Below, in pieces: positions 8,627 through 16,619 of a DNA stretch of 64,000 nucleotides (position 1 is the first letter of the stretch; every line of letters begins with the position of its first letter). Location: the NCBI RefSeq assembly GCF_008386565.1, contig NZ_VUKA01000001.1, positions 620,001-684,000 of the forward strand. Reading direction: 5' to 3'. The notes beneath the pieces are model-generated. The model was not told where the DNA came from and made no database searches. It saw nothing but the letters and a program-made list of their open reading frames with translations. The stretch is from Teichococcus oryzae (lineage in GTDB: Bacteria; Pseudomonadota; Alphaproteobacteria; Acetobacterales; Acetobacteraceae). Position numbers and translations under genes: made by a program.

Positions 8627-10489
8627 TCACTTCAGGGGCAGCAGCCAGGGCACCAGAACAAGCGTCACCGCCATCACGAGCAGGGTGAAGGGAACCCCGA
8701 TCCGCACGAAATCGCCGAAGCGGTAGCGTCCCGGGCCGAGCACCAGCGTGTTCACCGGCGAGGATACGGGCGTCATGAAGGCGGCCGAGGCGGACAGCGC
8801 GACGGTCATGGCGAAGGGGTGGGGCGAAAGCCCGAGCTGCTGCGCTGTCGCGATGGCCACGGGCGCCATCAGCACCGCCGTGGCGGTGTTGGAAATGAAC
8901 AGGCCGGTCACTGCCGTCGCCGCGAACAGGCTGGCCAGCAGGGCGTGGGGGCCCGCATCCCCGACCAGCCGGATCAGGCCTTCCGCCGCCAGGGCGATGC
9001 CTCCGGTCTTCTGCAGCGCCAGCGAGAAGGGCAGCATGCCGGCGATCAGGATCACCGTCGGCCAATGGATGGAGCGATAAGCGCCGTCCAGGTCGATGCA
9101 GCGGAAGCTAAGCATTATCAGACAGCCGATCAGCGCCGCCAGCACATGGGGCACCAGGCCGCTGACCATCAGCAGGACCACCACCCCGAGACTCAGCAGG
9201 GCCTGCGGCGCGCGATCGGCGGCGGGGGAGATTTCCTCCAGGTCCTCCGGGTGGTTGAGCAGCACAAAGTCCCGCTTGCCACGCTGCGAGCGTCGCAGCG
9301 CTTCCCAGGGGCCCACCAGCAGCAGCGTGTCCCCGGTTTGCAGCCTTTCCTCAAGAAGGCCATCGCTCCAGGCCGTGCGGCCGCGGCGCAGCCCCACCAC
9401 GGTGAGCCCGAAGCGGGAGCGGAACTCGCCTTCCAGGACCGATTTGCCTCGCAGGCTCGAATCCGGCGGGATGATGACTTCCGCCAGGCCAATGGCGCGG
9501 GGTTCGCCGGACGGGTCGAAGCCATCGGGGTTGACCGGATGCAGCCCCAGCTCGGCAACAGCCATGCGGAGCTGTTCGGCAGCGCCGGTGAAATGGACCG
9601 CCAGAAGATCGCCCGGCCGCACCACCGTTTCGCCCGTGGGATCGAGGAGGTCGATGCCGCCACGCTTCGGCCGCTCGACGGCCATGACATTCAGCCCGTG
9701 CTGCGAGTGCAGTTGCAGCACCTCAAGGCTGCGTCCGGCCAGGGGAGAGCCGGACCCGACGCGGAGATGATGCGCGCATTCACCCAGCCGGTAATCTTCC
9801 ACCAGCCGCGACAGGGTGGGGCCGGCGGCATGCGCCGTTTCATCCGCTTCCGCCCGGCCCAGCCACCGGCGCGCAACCAGCATGTAGCCGATGCCCAGCA
9901 GCAGGATCGGCAGCCCGAAGGGCGTGAAGCTGAAGAAGCCGAAGCCCGCATGCCCTGCCCGCTGCAATTCGCTGCTGACCACCAGATTGGGTGGCGTCCC
10001 CACCAGGGTGAGCATGCCGCTGATGAGCGCGGCGAAGCTCAGCGGCATCATCAGCTGGCCGGGCGCCATGCGCAGCCGCGCGGCGATGCGCAGAACCACC
10101 GGAATGAACAGCGCCACCACCCCGGTCGAGCTCATCACCGAGCCGAGGGCGGCGACGATCAGCATCAGCAGGGCCACCAGCCTGCCGCCATTGCCGCCCG
10201 CGCGGCCCGCCAGCCAGTCTCCCAGGCGGCGGGCGATGCCGGTCCTGACCAGCCCCTCCCCGATGACGAACAGGCTTCCGATCAGCACCACGCCGGGATC
10301 GCTGAAGCCCGCCAGCGCCTCAGGCACCGTCAGAATGCCGGTCAGCTGAAGGGCGACCAGCATGATCAGCGCGACCGCATCCATGCGGGGCCGGTTGAGG
10401 GCGAACATCCCGATCGCCAGCGCCAGCAGGAAAAGCACGGTGGCGAGGTCCAGGGACAAGGCGGAACTCCTGAGCGGAAGGGGCGGCAT
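8627..10489 (-). CDS. SLC13/DASS-type permease with two RCK_C (TrkA-C) domains
   Basis: This 620-residue inner-membrane transporter has two blocks of hydrophobic helices separated by a soluble insert. The first block (about residues 10-205) contains GFSDPGVVLIGSLFVIGEG and the family motif SSTGVVALFIPV. The middle third holds two TrkA-C/RCK_C-like domains, one around GSPLAGRSLEVLQL and one around SSLRGKSVLEGEF. The second block carries SNTATAVLMAPVAIA and ends in VPWLLPLK. This architecture is known in bacterial SLC13-like carriers of anions such as sulfate or dicarboxylates. The RCK_C domains suggest regulation by a small ligand. No partner gene indicates the substrate. The start is the only reasonable ATG before the first helix, with a weak ribosome-binding site. 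Confidence 0.88.
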   Translation of the reverse strand: MPPLPLRSSALSLDLATVLFLLALAIGMFALNRPRMDAVALIMLVALQLTGILTVPEALAGFSDPGVVLIGSLFVIGEGLVRTGIARRLGDWLAGRAGGNGGRLVALLMLIVAALGSVMSSTGVVALFIPVVLRIAARLRMAPGQLMMPLSFAALISGMLTLVGTPPNLVVSSELQRAGHAGFGFFSFTPFGLPILLLGIGYMLVARRWLGRAEADETAHAAGPTLSRLVEDYRLGECAHHLRVGSGSPLAGRSLEVLQLHSQHGLNVMAVERPKRGGIDLLDPTGETVVRPGDLLAVHFTGAAEQLRMAVAELGLHPVNPDGFDPSGEPRAIGLAEVIIPPDSSLRGKSVLEGEFRSRFGLTVVGLRRGRTAWSDGLLEERLQTGDTLLLVGPWEALRRSQRGKRDFVLLNHPEDLEEISPAADRAPQALLSLGVVVLLMVSGLVPHVLAALIGCLIMLSFRCIDLDGAYRSIHWPTVILIAGMLPFSLALQKTGGIALAAEGLIRLVGDAGPHALLASLFAATAVTGLFISNTATAVLMAPVAIATAQQLGLSPHPFAMTVALSASAAFMTPVSSPVNTLVLGPGRYRFGDFVRIGVPFTLLVMAVTLVLVPWLLPLK

Positions 10490-10683
10490 GCCCGGCGACG
10501 TGCTGCCCTTCCCGCCGAGGCGGGCGCGGCGCAGGGAAGGTGGAGGTGGAGGCCAATCTACCGGAGCGGGGGCCAGGAGGAAGCGCCACGCCCCGGCCTG
10601 ATCTCATCTTTTGGTCGCTTCCAAACCGGCGGAACGGAGTGCATTCTTCCGGGCAACAATAAACCGCCGGAGGTTCGACCCAG

Positions 10684-11679
10684 ATGGCTCCTATTCCGAT
10701 CGCGCCCCCCTTCCGCCGCCGTGGCCTGTTCGCCGCCGCGGCGGCCGGCGTCTTCGCCCCTGCGGTGCTGCGCGCCCAGGGCGCATGGCCCGACCGACCG
10801 ATCCGGATGATCGTGCCCTGGCCGCCCGGCGGATCGGTCGACACCGTCACCCGCATCTTCCAGCCCCGGCTGCAGGAAGTGCTGGGCAAGCCCGTGGTCA
10901 TCGAGAATCGCGGTGGCGCATCGGGCTCCATCGGCGCCATCGAGGCGGCCCGCGCGGCACCCGACGGCAGCACCTGGGTCGTGGTCTACGACACGCAGGC
11001 GACGAATGAGAGCGTCATGAAGCTCCCGTTCCGCACGCTGGAAGCCTTCGCTCCGGTGAGCCTGATCGCCACCGGCCCGTTGGCCATGGTGACGCACCAC
11101 ACCACCTCCTACCGGAGCTTCGAGGATGTGGTCGCGGCGGCGAAGGCGGCGCCGGACACGGTGAACTACGCGACAAGCGGCGTTGGCGGCCTTTCCCATG
11201 TGTCCACCACCCTGTTGCAGCAGGATGGCGGGTTCCGCATGGTCCATGTGCCCTACAAGGGCGCGGGCCCCGCGACGCAGGACGCCGTGGCCGGGCATGT
11301 TCCGCTCTTCATGACCAATCTTCCGGCCGTCGCGCAGCACCTGAAATCCGGTCTGCTGCGGCCGCTCGGCGTCACCACGCGGCAGGAAAGCCGCCATGTG
11401 CCCGGAACCAAGCCCTTCGCCGAGCAGGGGTTCGGGAATTTCGAGGCGGTGACCTGGTGGGCGATGCTCGGCCGCGCCGGCACGCCGGCCCCGATCGTGG
11501 AGCGGATGCACGCGGCATTGACCCAGGTGCTGAACGAGCCCGCGGTGAAAAGCAAGATCGAGGAACAGGGCGCGGACATCGTGGCATCCGGGCCCGAACA
11601 ATGCGGCAGCTTCCTCGCGGCCGAGATCGAGAAATGGGGTGCGGTGATCCGCAAGGCCGGCATCACAGCGGATTCCTGA
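10684..11679 (+). CDS. Tripartite tricarboxylate transporter (Bug/TctC family) substrate-binding protein
   Basis: This 331-residue periplasmic protein has a Tat-like signal (FRRRGLFAAAAAG, then a small-residue cleavage region ending VLRAQ). The mature protein begins with WPDRPIRMIVPWPPGGSVD, the standard TctC opening, and contains GGASGSIGAIEAA and the ligand-loop segment VPYKGAGPATQDAVAGH. It would capture a carboxylate and pass it to TctA/TctB membrane subunits, but no such genes are nearby; orphan Bug proteins are common in proteobacteria. A good ribosome-binding site (GGAGG) precedes the ATG by 10 nt. The ligand is unknown. Confidence 0.92.
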   Translation: MAPIPIAPPFRRRGLFAAAAAGVFAPAVLRAQGAWPDRPIRMIVPWPPGGSVDTVTRIFQPRLQEVLGKPVVIENRGGASGSIGAIEAARAAPDGSTWVVVYDTQATNESVMKLPFRTLEAFAPVSLIATGPLAMVTHHTTSYRSFEDVVAAAKAAPDTVNYATSGVGGLSHVSTTLLQQDGGFRMVHVPYKGAGPATQDAVAGHVPLFMTNLPAVAQHLKSGLLRPLGVTTRQESRHVPGTKPFAEQGFGNFEAVTWWAMLGRAGTPAPIVERMHAALTQVLNEPAVKSKIEEQGADIVASGPEQCGSFLAAEIEKWGAVIRKAGITADS

Positions 11680-11681
11680 CC

Positions 11682-11709
11682 GCCGGGGCCAGGGCGGGGC
11701 GGCCCCGGC
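11682..11709. terminator. GC-rich hairpin after the tricarboxylate-binding protein gene
   Basis: A 9-bp perfect stem is formed by GCCGGGGCC (11682-11690) and GGCCCCGGC (11701-11709), starting three bases after the stop codon. It lies between two convergent genes. No T tract follows, so its termination role is inferred from position. Confidence 0.45.
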
Positions 11710-11751
11710 AGGGAAGCCGGCCCCGGGCTTCACCGGCGACGGCGAAGGGTC

Positions 11752-12846
11752 TCAGTCCTGATCGTCTTCCGCGCTTCCTTCCGCGACACCACGGCGCCAA
11801 TAGGCCGCTGCGCGGAAACGCCCCTTCCGCAAGCGGTCCTGGCCACCCCAATGGGTGCGGAGGGACCGCGCGGTTTCCGCTTCGCAGGCGGCCCAGATCG
11901 CGATGTCATCATGCTCCGGCAGGTCCTGGCCCAGCGCGGCCTGCAACAACATGGCGCCGCAAGGGGCGCCGTCGCGGAACAGCCAGCGCAGCGAAACGCC
12001 CGGCGGATGCGCGAGATCCTGCCGTTCCGCGGCATCGGCGACCTCGATCATCGCCACGCCCCGCGCATCCGGCGCCATGCCCTCCAGGGCACGGGCAATG
12101 GCGGGAAGGGCGGTTTCGTCGCCGGCCATCATGGTCCAGCCGCGGACGGGGATGTCGCCGCCGCCGGGGCCGGTGAGCCCCAGCCAGTCGCCCGGCCGCG
12201 CCCGCAGCGCGAAGCGCGAGCCCGGGCTGGCATCGCCATGGAGAACGAAGTCTATGTCCAGCTCGCCGGCGGCGGCATCGATGCGGCGGATTGTGTAGGT
12301 CCGGCGCGTCAGGGCGCAGCCATCGAAGATCGCCTGCCCGCTCGGGCTTTGCCGGGGCCAAAGGGGCTCCCCATCCGGGCCATGACCCGACCCCTCGCCC
12401 GGAATCAGGATCTTCACATGCATCATTCGGGACTCGAAGCGGTGGAGGTCCGGCGCCCGCAGCGTGATGCGGCGCATGCGCGGCGTGATGTCGCAGCTTC
12501 GCAGAACACGGACGGCGCGGAAATTATGCGGCCGACTGCCGGGCTGCACGGCGCCGGCACCGGCCCAGACGATCCCGAGAGCCTCGTCGGGCGCAAAGGC
12601 CTCCAGATGCCCCGCGACGCTTGCCTTGGCATCCGAAAGCAGATCCAGGCTTTCCGCCTCGATGCGGAGCGCGATGCCGCCATCCTCCAGCCGCAGCAGC
12701 GCCTTTCCGCCAGGGAAGGCGACCTGCGACGCGGCGAGTGGCCCCTCGGCCGTCAGGCCGTGCTCCACCATGTGCTCCAGGAATTTTTCCAGCAATGCCG
12801 CCGGTGCGGCGGCATGGGCGCGAGCTTCGGCGATGAATGGCGTCAC
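11752..12846 (-). CDS. Siderophore-interacting protein with N-terminal DUF2218 domain
   Basis: This 364-residue cytoplasmic flavoprotein probably reduces ferric siderophore to release iron. Residues 1 to about 95 form a DUF2218 domain (MVEHGLTAEGPLAASQVAFP), a common N-terminal partner of this family. The rest is the FAD-binding SIP fold: CDITPRMRRITLRAPDL, the flavin motif RTYTIRRIDA, and ARPGDWLGLTGPGGGDIP. The C-terminal half is the NAD(P)H-handling SIP domain (AYWRRGVAEGSAE at the end). It follows the binding-protein gene by 22 nt on the same strand, and the TonB receptor lies further upstream, so the three form one ferric-siderophore locus. Confidence 0.92.
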   Translation of the reverse strand: MTPFIAEARAHAAAPAALLEKFLEHMVEHGLTAEGPLAASQVAFPGGKALLRLEDGGIALRIEAESLDLLSDAKASVAGHLEAFAPDEALGIVWAGAGAVQPGSRPHNFRAVRVLRSCDITPRMRRITLRAPDLHRFESRMMHVKILIPGEGSGHGPDGEPLWPRQSPSGQAIFDGCALTRRTYTIRRIDAAAGELDIDFVLHGDASPGSRFALRARPGDWLGLTGPGGGDIPVRGWTMMAGDETALPAIARALEGMAPDARGVAMIEVADAAERQDLAHPPGVSLRWLFRDGAPCGAMLLQAALGQDLPEHDDIAIWAACEAETARSLRTHWGGQDRLRKGRFRAAAYWRRGVAEGSAEDDQD

Positions 12847-12868
12847 AAGGAATATCCTTCCCGCAAGG

Positions 12869-13984
12869 TCACAATGCTCCGGCCGGCAGGTCCACCCAAT
12901 GCGTGCCCTGCATCGGTATGGACAGGAAGCGGTCGTTGAGGGCGGCCATGGTGGCCGCCGGGTCCAGGTCGCCGCACCGTTCCGGATGGAACCAGCGGGC
13001 CAATGCCTGCAGCATCAGCACATGCGCAGGCGTGTCGTTGAAGCCGTGCCAGATGGCATGGGCGCGGCCCTGACGGATGGCGGACAGGCTTTCCAGATGG
13101 TCGCGCCTGATCACGTCGGCGAATTCGCGCAGCGCGCCTTCCGCCGTGACGCCGGCACCCAGGGAGATGCCGCCACGGCCGGCGTAAGGTCCGCCGGTGG
13201 CCACGTAGATGCGCGGGTCCTGCGTGATGACATGCTCCAGGGACAGGTCGCCGGTCGCGCCCGGCAGCAGGTCGGCGCCGATATTGTGGCCGCCCGCGAA
13301 GCGGATCATGGTGTTGAAGGCGCCTTGCCCGGGCGAGGCGCAACAGGGCGTCCCGCCCGCATGCGCATGGATCAGGACCTTGGGCCGCGCCGTGGGCAGG
13401 CCCTGGAGCCGGGCCGAGATAGCGTCAAGCTGCCCGGCATAGAAGCTGTCGAACTGCGCCGCGCGTTCGGGCGCGCCGAGAGCCTGCCCCAGCACGGCCA
13501 TGCTGGGCCGCGTGTTCGCCATCGGGTCCTCGAAGAAATCGATGACCACGGAGGGTATGCCGAAGGCGGCGAGTTGATCCGCCATGCCGTCGCCCAGCAG
13601 CCGGAGAAGGGCGCGGCTGAACACCACCAGATCCGGCCGGGACTGCATGATGCTCTCGATCAGGAAGCCGGTGGCCAGCCCGCGGCCAATCACGGGAATG
13701 GCCTCCGCCTGGGGAAAGCGCGCGCGCACGGCCGCGTAATCCGGTGGATTCATGCGCCGGAGATCATCGCCCCAGCCGACCAGCAGGGACACCGGATCGG
13801 GATGCAGCAAGGCGACGGCCAGGATGTGCCGTGCCTGCAGGAGGATGATGCGCCGCGCGGGCCGCGCCAGGCTCACCCGGCGGCCCAGAATATCGGTCAA
13901 CCCGACCGGCGCGGCGGCGCGGGCGAGGTGCGGTGCCACAAGGGCGGGCGCGACAAGCGCCTGCAACAGGCCACGGCGCTTCAT
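12869..13984 (-). CDS. ABC transporter substrate-binding protein, ferric siderophore type
   Basis: This 371-residue exported protein has a signal peptide (KRRGLLQALVAPALVAPHLARA, possibly Tat-like). The mature protein opens with VGLTDILGRRVSLARPARRI, the typical start of BtuF/FhuD-type type III binding proteins, and shows RPDLVVFSRALLRLL and a long central helix. It would carry a ferric siderophore across the periplasm. No cognate FecCD permease or ATPase is present in the window. I chose the ATG at 13984 because it begins the signal peptide and is preceded by AGGGAAG. Upstream in-frame sequence is low-complexity and would run into the receptor gene. Confidence 0.85.
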   Translation of the reverse strand: MKRRGLLQALVAPALVAPHLARAAAPVGLTDILGRRVSLARPARRIILLQARHILAVALLHPDPVSLLVGWGDDLRRMNPPDYAAVRARFPQAEAIPVIGRGLATGFLIESIMQSRPDLVVFSRALLRLLGDGMADQLAAFGIPSVVIDFFEDPMANTRPSMAVLGQALGAPERAAQFDSFYAGQLDAISARLQGLPTARPKVLIHAHAGGTPCCASPGQGAFNTMIRFAGGHNIGADLLPGATGDLSLEHVITQDPRIYVATGGPYAGRGGISLGAGVTAEGALREFADVIRRDHLESLSAIRQGRAHAIWHGFNDTPAHVLMLQALARWFHPERCGDLDPAATMAALNDRFLSIPMQGTHWVDLPAGAL

Positions 13985-14096
13985 GCCGGGCTTCCCTGCG
14001 GCAACAAGGCGGGATGGCCCTGGCCGGGCGGCGGTGCCTCCGGCCGGGCCTTGCCGATCCGGTGAAGGCTCCGCGCCAGGCCGCTGCGCGCCCTTC

Positions 14097-16298
14097 CTAC
14101 CACCGGGCGCGGACCGAGCCGAGGATGAGGCGGCCGGTGCCGAAATAGCAGGCCGTGGCCGAGGAGCAGCTGGCCACGTAGTCCTTGTCGCCGATGTTCT
14201 GCGCGTTGACGGCGAGTTCCACGCCCTTCGCGCTTTCGAAGCGCGCCCCGAGGTCGTAGCGCAGCGCGGCATCGAACAACGTCACCGCATCGACCTTGAA
14301 GGTGTTGGTGTCGTTGCCGTAGGTCGAGCCGATGAAGCGCGTGCCGCCACCGAGGGATAGGCCGCGCAGCGGGCCGTCGCGGAAGCTGTAATTGGCCCAG
14401 CCGCTCGCGATGTGGTTCGGCACCTGCGGCACGCGGTTGCCGGCCACGCCCGCCGCGCTGCTCTTGGTGACCTCGGCATCGATGTAGGAATAGGCGCCGA
14501 TCAGATCCAGGCTGTCGCTCAGACTGGCGCGGCCTTCCAGCTCGATGCCGCGGGAGCGGATCTCGCCCTGCTGCACGGAATAGGTGGCGTAGAGCGGATC
14601 GGCGGTCAGCACGTTCTGCTGCGTGATGTGGTAGGCGGCGAGCTGCACGAAGCTGTTGCGGCCCGGCGGCTGGTACTTCACGCCGACCTCGTACTGCTCG
14701 CCCGTCGTGGGCGAGAAGGTGCCGCCGCCGCGCTGCGGCGCCGCCGTGCCCGTGTTGGGCAGGAAGGAGGTGGAATAGCTGGCATAGGGCGCCACGCCAT
14801 TGTCGAACAGGTAAAGGGCGCCGGCCCGCCAGGTCACCTTGTCGTCGAACTGGGATTCCTGGGCGGCGTTGGCGCCGCTCGCCAGATGCGTGGTGGTGCC
14901 GATGCTGGCGCGGTCGTAGCGGAGGCCGAGATTGAAGCGCCAGCGGCCTAGCGCGACCTGATCCTGCACGTAGAAGCCCAGCTGATCCAGTTCCTGGTTG
15001 GTCAGGCCGGCGGGTGTTGTGAAGATCGGCGGGATCGGCTGGTGGTAGACCGGCGCGAACAGGTCGATGGAAGGGGCGGGGCCCATGCCCTGCCGCGCGC
15101 GGCTGGAGGTGCGCTGCCAGTCGGCGCCGAACAGCATGGTGTGGCGCAGGGCGCCGGTGGTGAAGTCGGCCTGCGCCTGGTTGTCCAGCGCGAAGGCGTT
15201 GGCATGATCGGAAACAAAGGTGGCGCCGCGATTTCCGGTCCGGTTGTTGGCCACCGACCGCACGGAAAGAACGTAGACCTCCGCGTCGATGTGCGAATAG
15301 CGGAAGTTCTGACGCACCTTCCAGACATCGTCGAGGCGGTGCTCGAACTGGTAGCCGATGGCGGCCTGGGTGCGGTGGTAGCGGTCATAGGCCGGGTCGC
15401 CGCCGAAGAAGTTGCGGCGGATGGTGCCAACCGGGTTGGGCAGCACGGTGCCGGAGGCCGGCACGAAATTGTAGAAGCCACCCTCGGGGTCGTGCTGGTA
15501 GGAGGCCAGGACCGTGACGCTGGTGTTGTCATCCGGGCGCCAGGTGAGGGCGGGCGCGATCGCGATCCGCTCCTCCTCCGTGTGGTCGTACTGGGTGTCG
15601 GACCTCCGGGCGATGCCGGTGAGGCGGTAGAGAAGGGTGCCGTCCTCGGTGAGCCGGCCGCCAAGGTCGAAGGCGGTCTGCATCAATGCGTGGCTGCCGG
15701 CTTCCAGCCGCACCTCATTGACGTGGTCCGCGCTGGGACGGCGGCTGACCAGGTTCACCAGTCCGCCGGCGCCGGTCTGGCCATACAGCACGGAAGCCGG
15801 GCCACGCAGCACCTCGATGCGCTCCAGCAGCCAGGGATCGGTGTTGGGCACGCCGAAATACAGGCCGCGGCCCTGGCGCAATCCGTCGAGGAAGTTGACG
15901 AAGGCGGCGTTGGTGCCCTGTCCGCCGAAGCCGCGCACGAACACGCTGTCATAGCGGGCGGAGGGACGAATCTCGCCCAGCACGCCGGCAGTGTAGCGCA
16001 GCGCCTGGGACACGCTTTGCGCCGCCTGGTCGTCGATCTGGTCGCGCGTCACCACGCCCACCGATTGCGGCGCCTCGATCAGCGGCGTGTCGGTCTTGGA
16101 GCCGGTGGTGGTGACCGGCGCCACATAGCCGGGCACGCTTTCCCAGGAACGCCACGCCGTGGCCTGAACATCGACCGGCGGCAGGACAAGGACGGAATCA
16201 TTCGCGGTTCCGGATTGCGCACGAGCCGGCGGGCCCCACCCGAGCAGGCAGCACATGGCGGCCGAGGCCAGCAGGAAGGAGCGGGAGGAGCGGGTCAT
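14097..16298 (-). CDS. TonB-dependent siderophore receptor
   Basis: This is a 733-residue outer-membrane receptor. A signal peptide ends around ARAQSG at residue 28. A candidate TonB box lies in VLVLPPVDVQA. The plug domain follows (GVVTRDQIDDQ, SVFVRGFGG, LERIEVLRGPASVLYGQ, GLVNLVSRRP at about 70-190), then a beta barrel that ends in the family C-terminus SVRARW with a terminal aromatic residue. It fits the FhuE/FpvA/ferrichrome type group (TonB-siderophor). The exact siderophore cannot be predicted. It is the first gene of the iron locus, with a Fur-box-like site 40 bases ahead of its start. Confidence 0.94.
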   Translation of the reverse strand: MTRSSRSFLLASAAMCCLLGWGPPARAQSGTANDSVLVLPPVDVQATAWRSWESVPGYVAPVTTTGSKTDTPLIEAPQSVGVVTRDQIDDQAAQSVSQALRYTAGVLGEIRPSARYDSVFVRGFGGQGTNAAFVNFLDGLRQGRGLYFGVPNTDPWLLERIEVLRGPASVLYGQTGAGGLVNLVSRRPSADHVNEVRLEAGSHALMQTAFDLGGRLTEDGTLLYRLTGIARRSDTQYDHTEEERIAIAPALTWRPDDNTSVTVLASYQHDPEGGFYNFVPASGTVLPNPVGTIRRNFFGGDPAYDRYHRTQAAIGYQFEHRLDDVWKVRQNFRYSHIDAEVYVLSVRSVANNRTGNRGATFVSDHANAFALDNQAQADFTTGALRHTMLFGADWQRTSSRARQGMGPAPSIDLFAPVYHQPIPPIFTTPAGLTNQELDQLGFYVQDQVALGRWRFNLGLRYDRASIGTTTHLASGANAAQESQFDDKVTWRAGALYLFDNGVAPYASYSTSFLPNTGTAAPQRGGGTFSPTTGEQYEVGVKYQPPGRNSFVQLAAYHITQQNVLTADPLYATYSVQQGEIRSRGIELEGRASLSDSLDLIGAYSYIDAEVTKSSAAGVAGNRVPQVPNHIASGWANYSFRDGPLRGLSLGGGTRFIGSTYGNDTNTFKVDAVTLFDAALRYDLGARFESAKGVELAVNAQNIGDKDYVASCSSATACYFGTGRLILGSVRARW

Positions 16299-16338
16299 GC
16301 GGGATCTCGAAACGGATGGGGCACAGCTTCATGCCACT

Positions 16339-16357
16339 ATTGAGAATGCCTCGCAAT
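16339..16357. promoter_or_regulatory. Fur-box-like site ahead of the siderophore receptor
   Basis: Read on the receptor's strand, the 19 bp are ATTGCGAGGCATTCTCAAT. Six of nine half-site positions are symmetric, and the TTGCGA/TTCTCAA halves resemble the Fur-type boxes seen ahead of siderophore receptors in other proteobacteria. The site is 40-58 bases upstream of the receptor start, where repression would be expected. Confidence 0.5.
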
Positions 16358-16619
16358 GGCATCTCTCATCTTTAGCCTGGCTGTTTCCAAAGGGGACGTG
16401 GCCTGTTTCCTGATCCCGGTGACGAGCCCTGGGGGCCTTGCCGGTCGAGGCGGAAGGAAGGGCAGGAGCTTTCGGAACGTTTGGAGAACTGCCGCCCATC
16501 CGCCCGCTTATCCCCAGATTGCGGGGATAGGGTTGTGGATAGCTGCGTGGATCACGCGTTCACCGCATGGGGATGAACGCGCGGTCCTACACGCCCCGGA
16601 GGGGCCAGGGCGGGCCGCT
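16358..16619. other. Intergenic region between receptor locus and amn
   Basis: With the 59 bases before it, this makes 321 bases without a gene. Besides the Fur-like site it holds a 7-bp palindrome, TATCCCC (16509-16515) and GGGGATA (16523-16529), and two nonamers that each match a DnaA box in eight of nine positions, TTATCCCCA (16508-16516) and CTATCCACA on the minus strand (16534-16542). Next to the amn stop there is a short GCCCC-GGA-GGGGC hairpin. No open frame here looks coding. Confidence 0.4.

Noticed and set aside
10489..10684. Riboswitch ahead of the tricarboxylate-binding protein
   Set aside because: The gap is GC-rich but shows no conserved riboswitch core that I can recognise, and the intergenic distance is ordinary.
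16508..16542. Replication origin
   Set aside because: Only two DnaA-like nonamers and no AT-rich unwinding region, and no dnaA, parA or hemE context.
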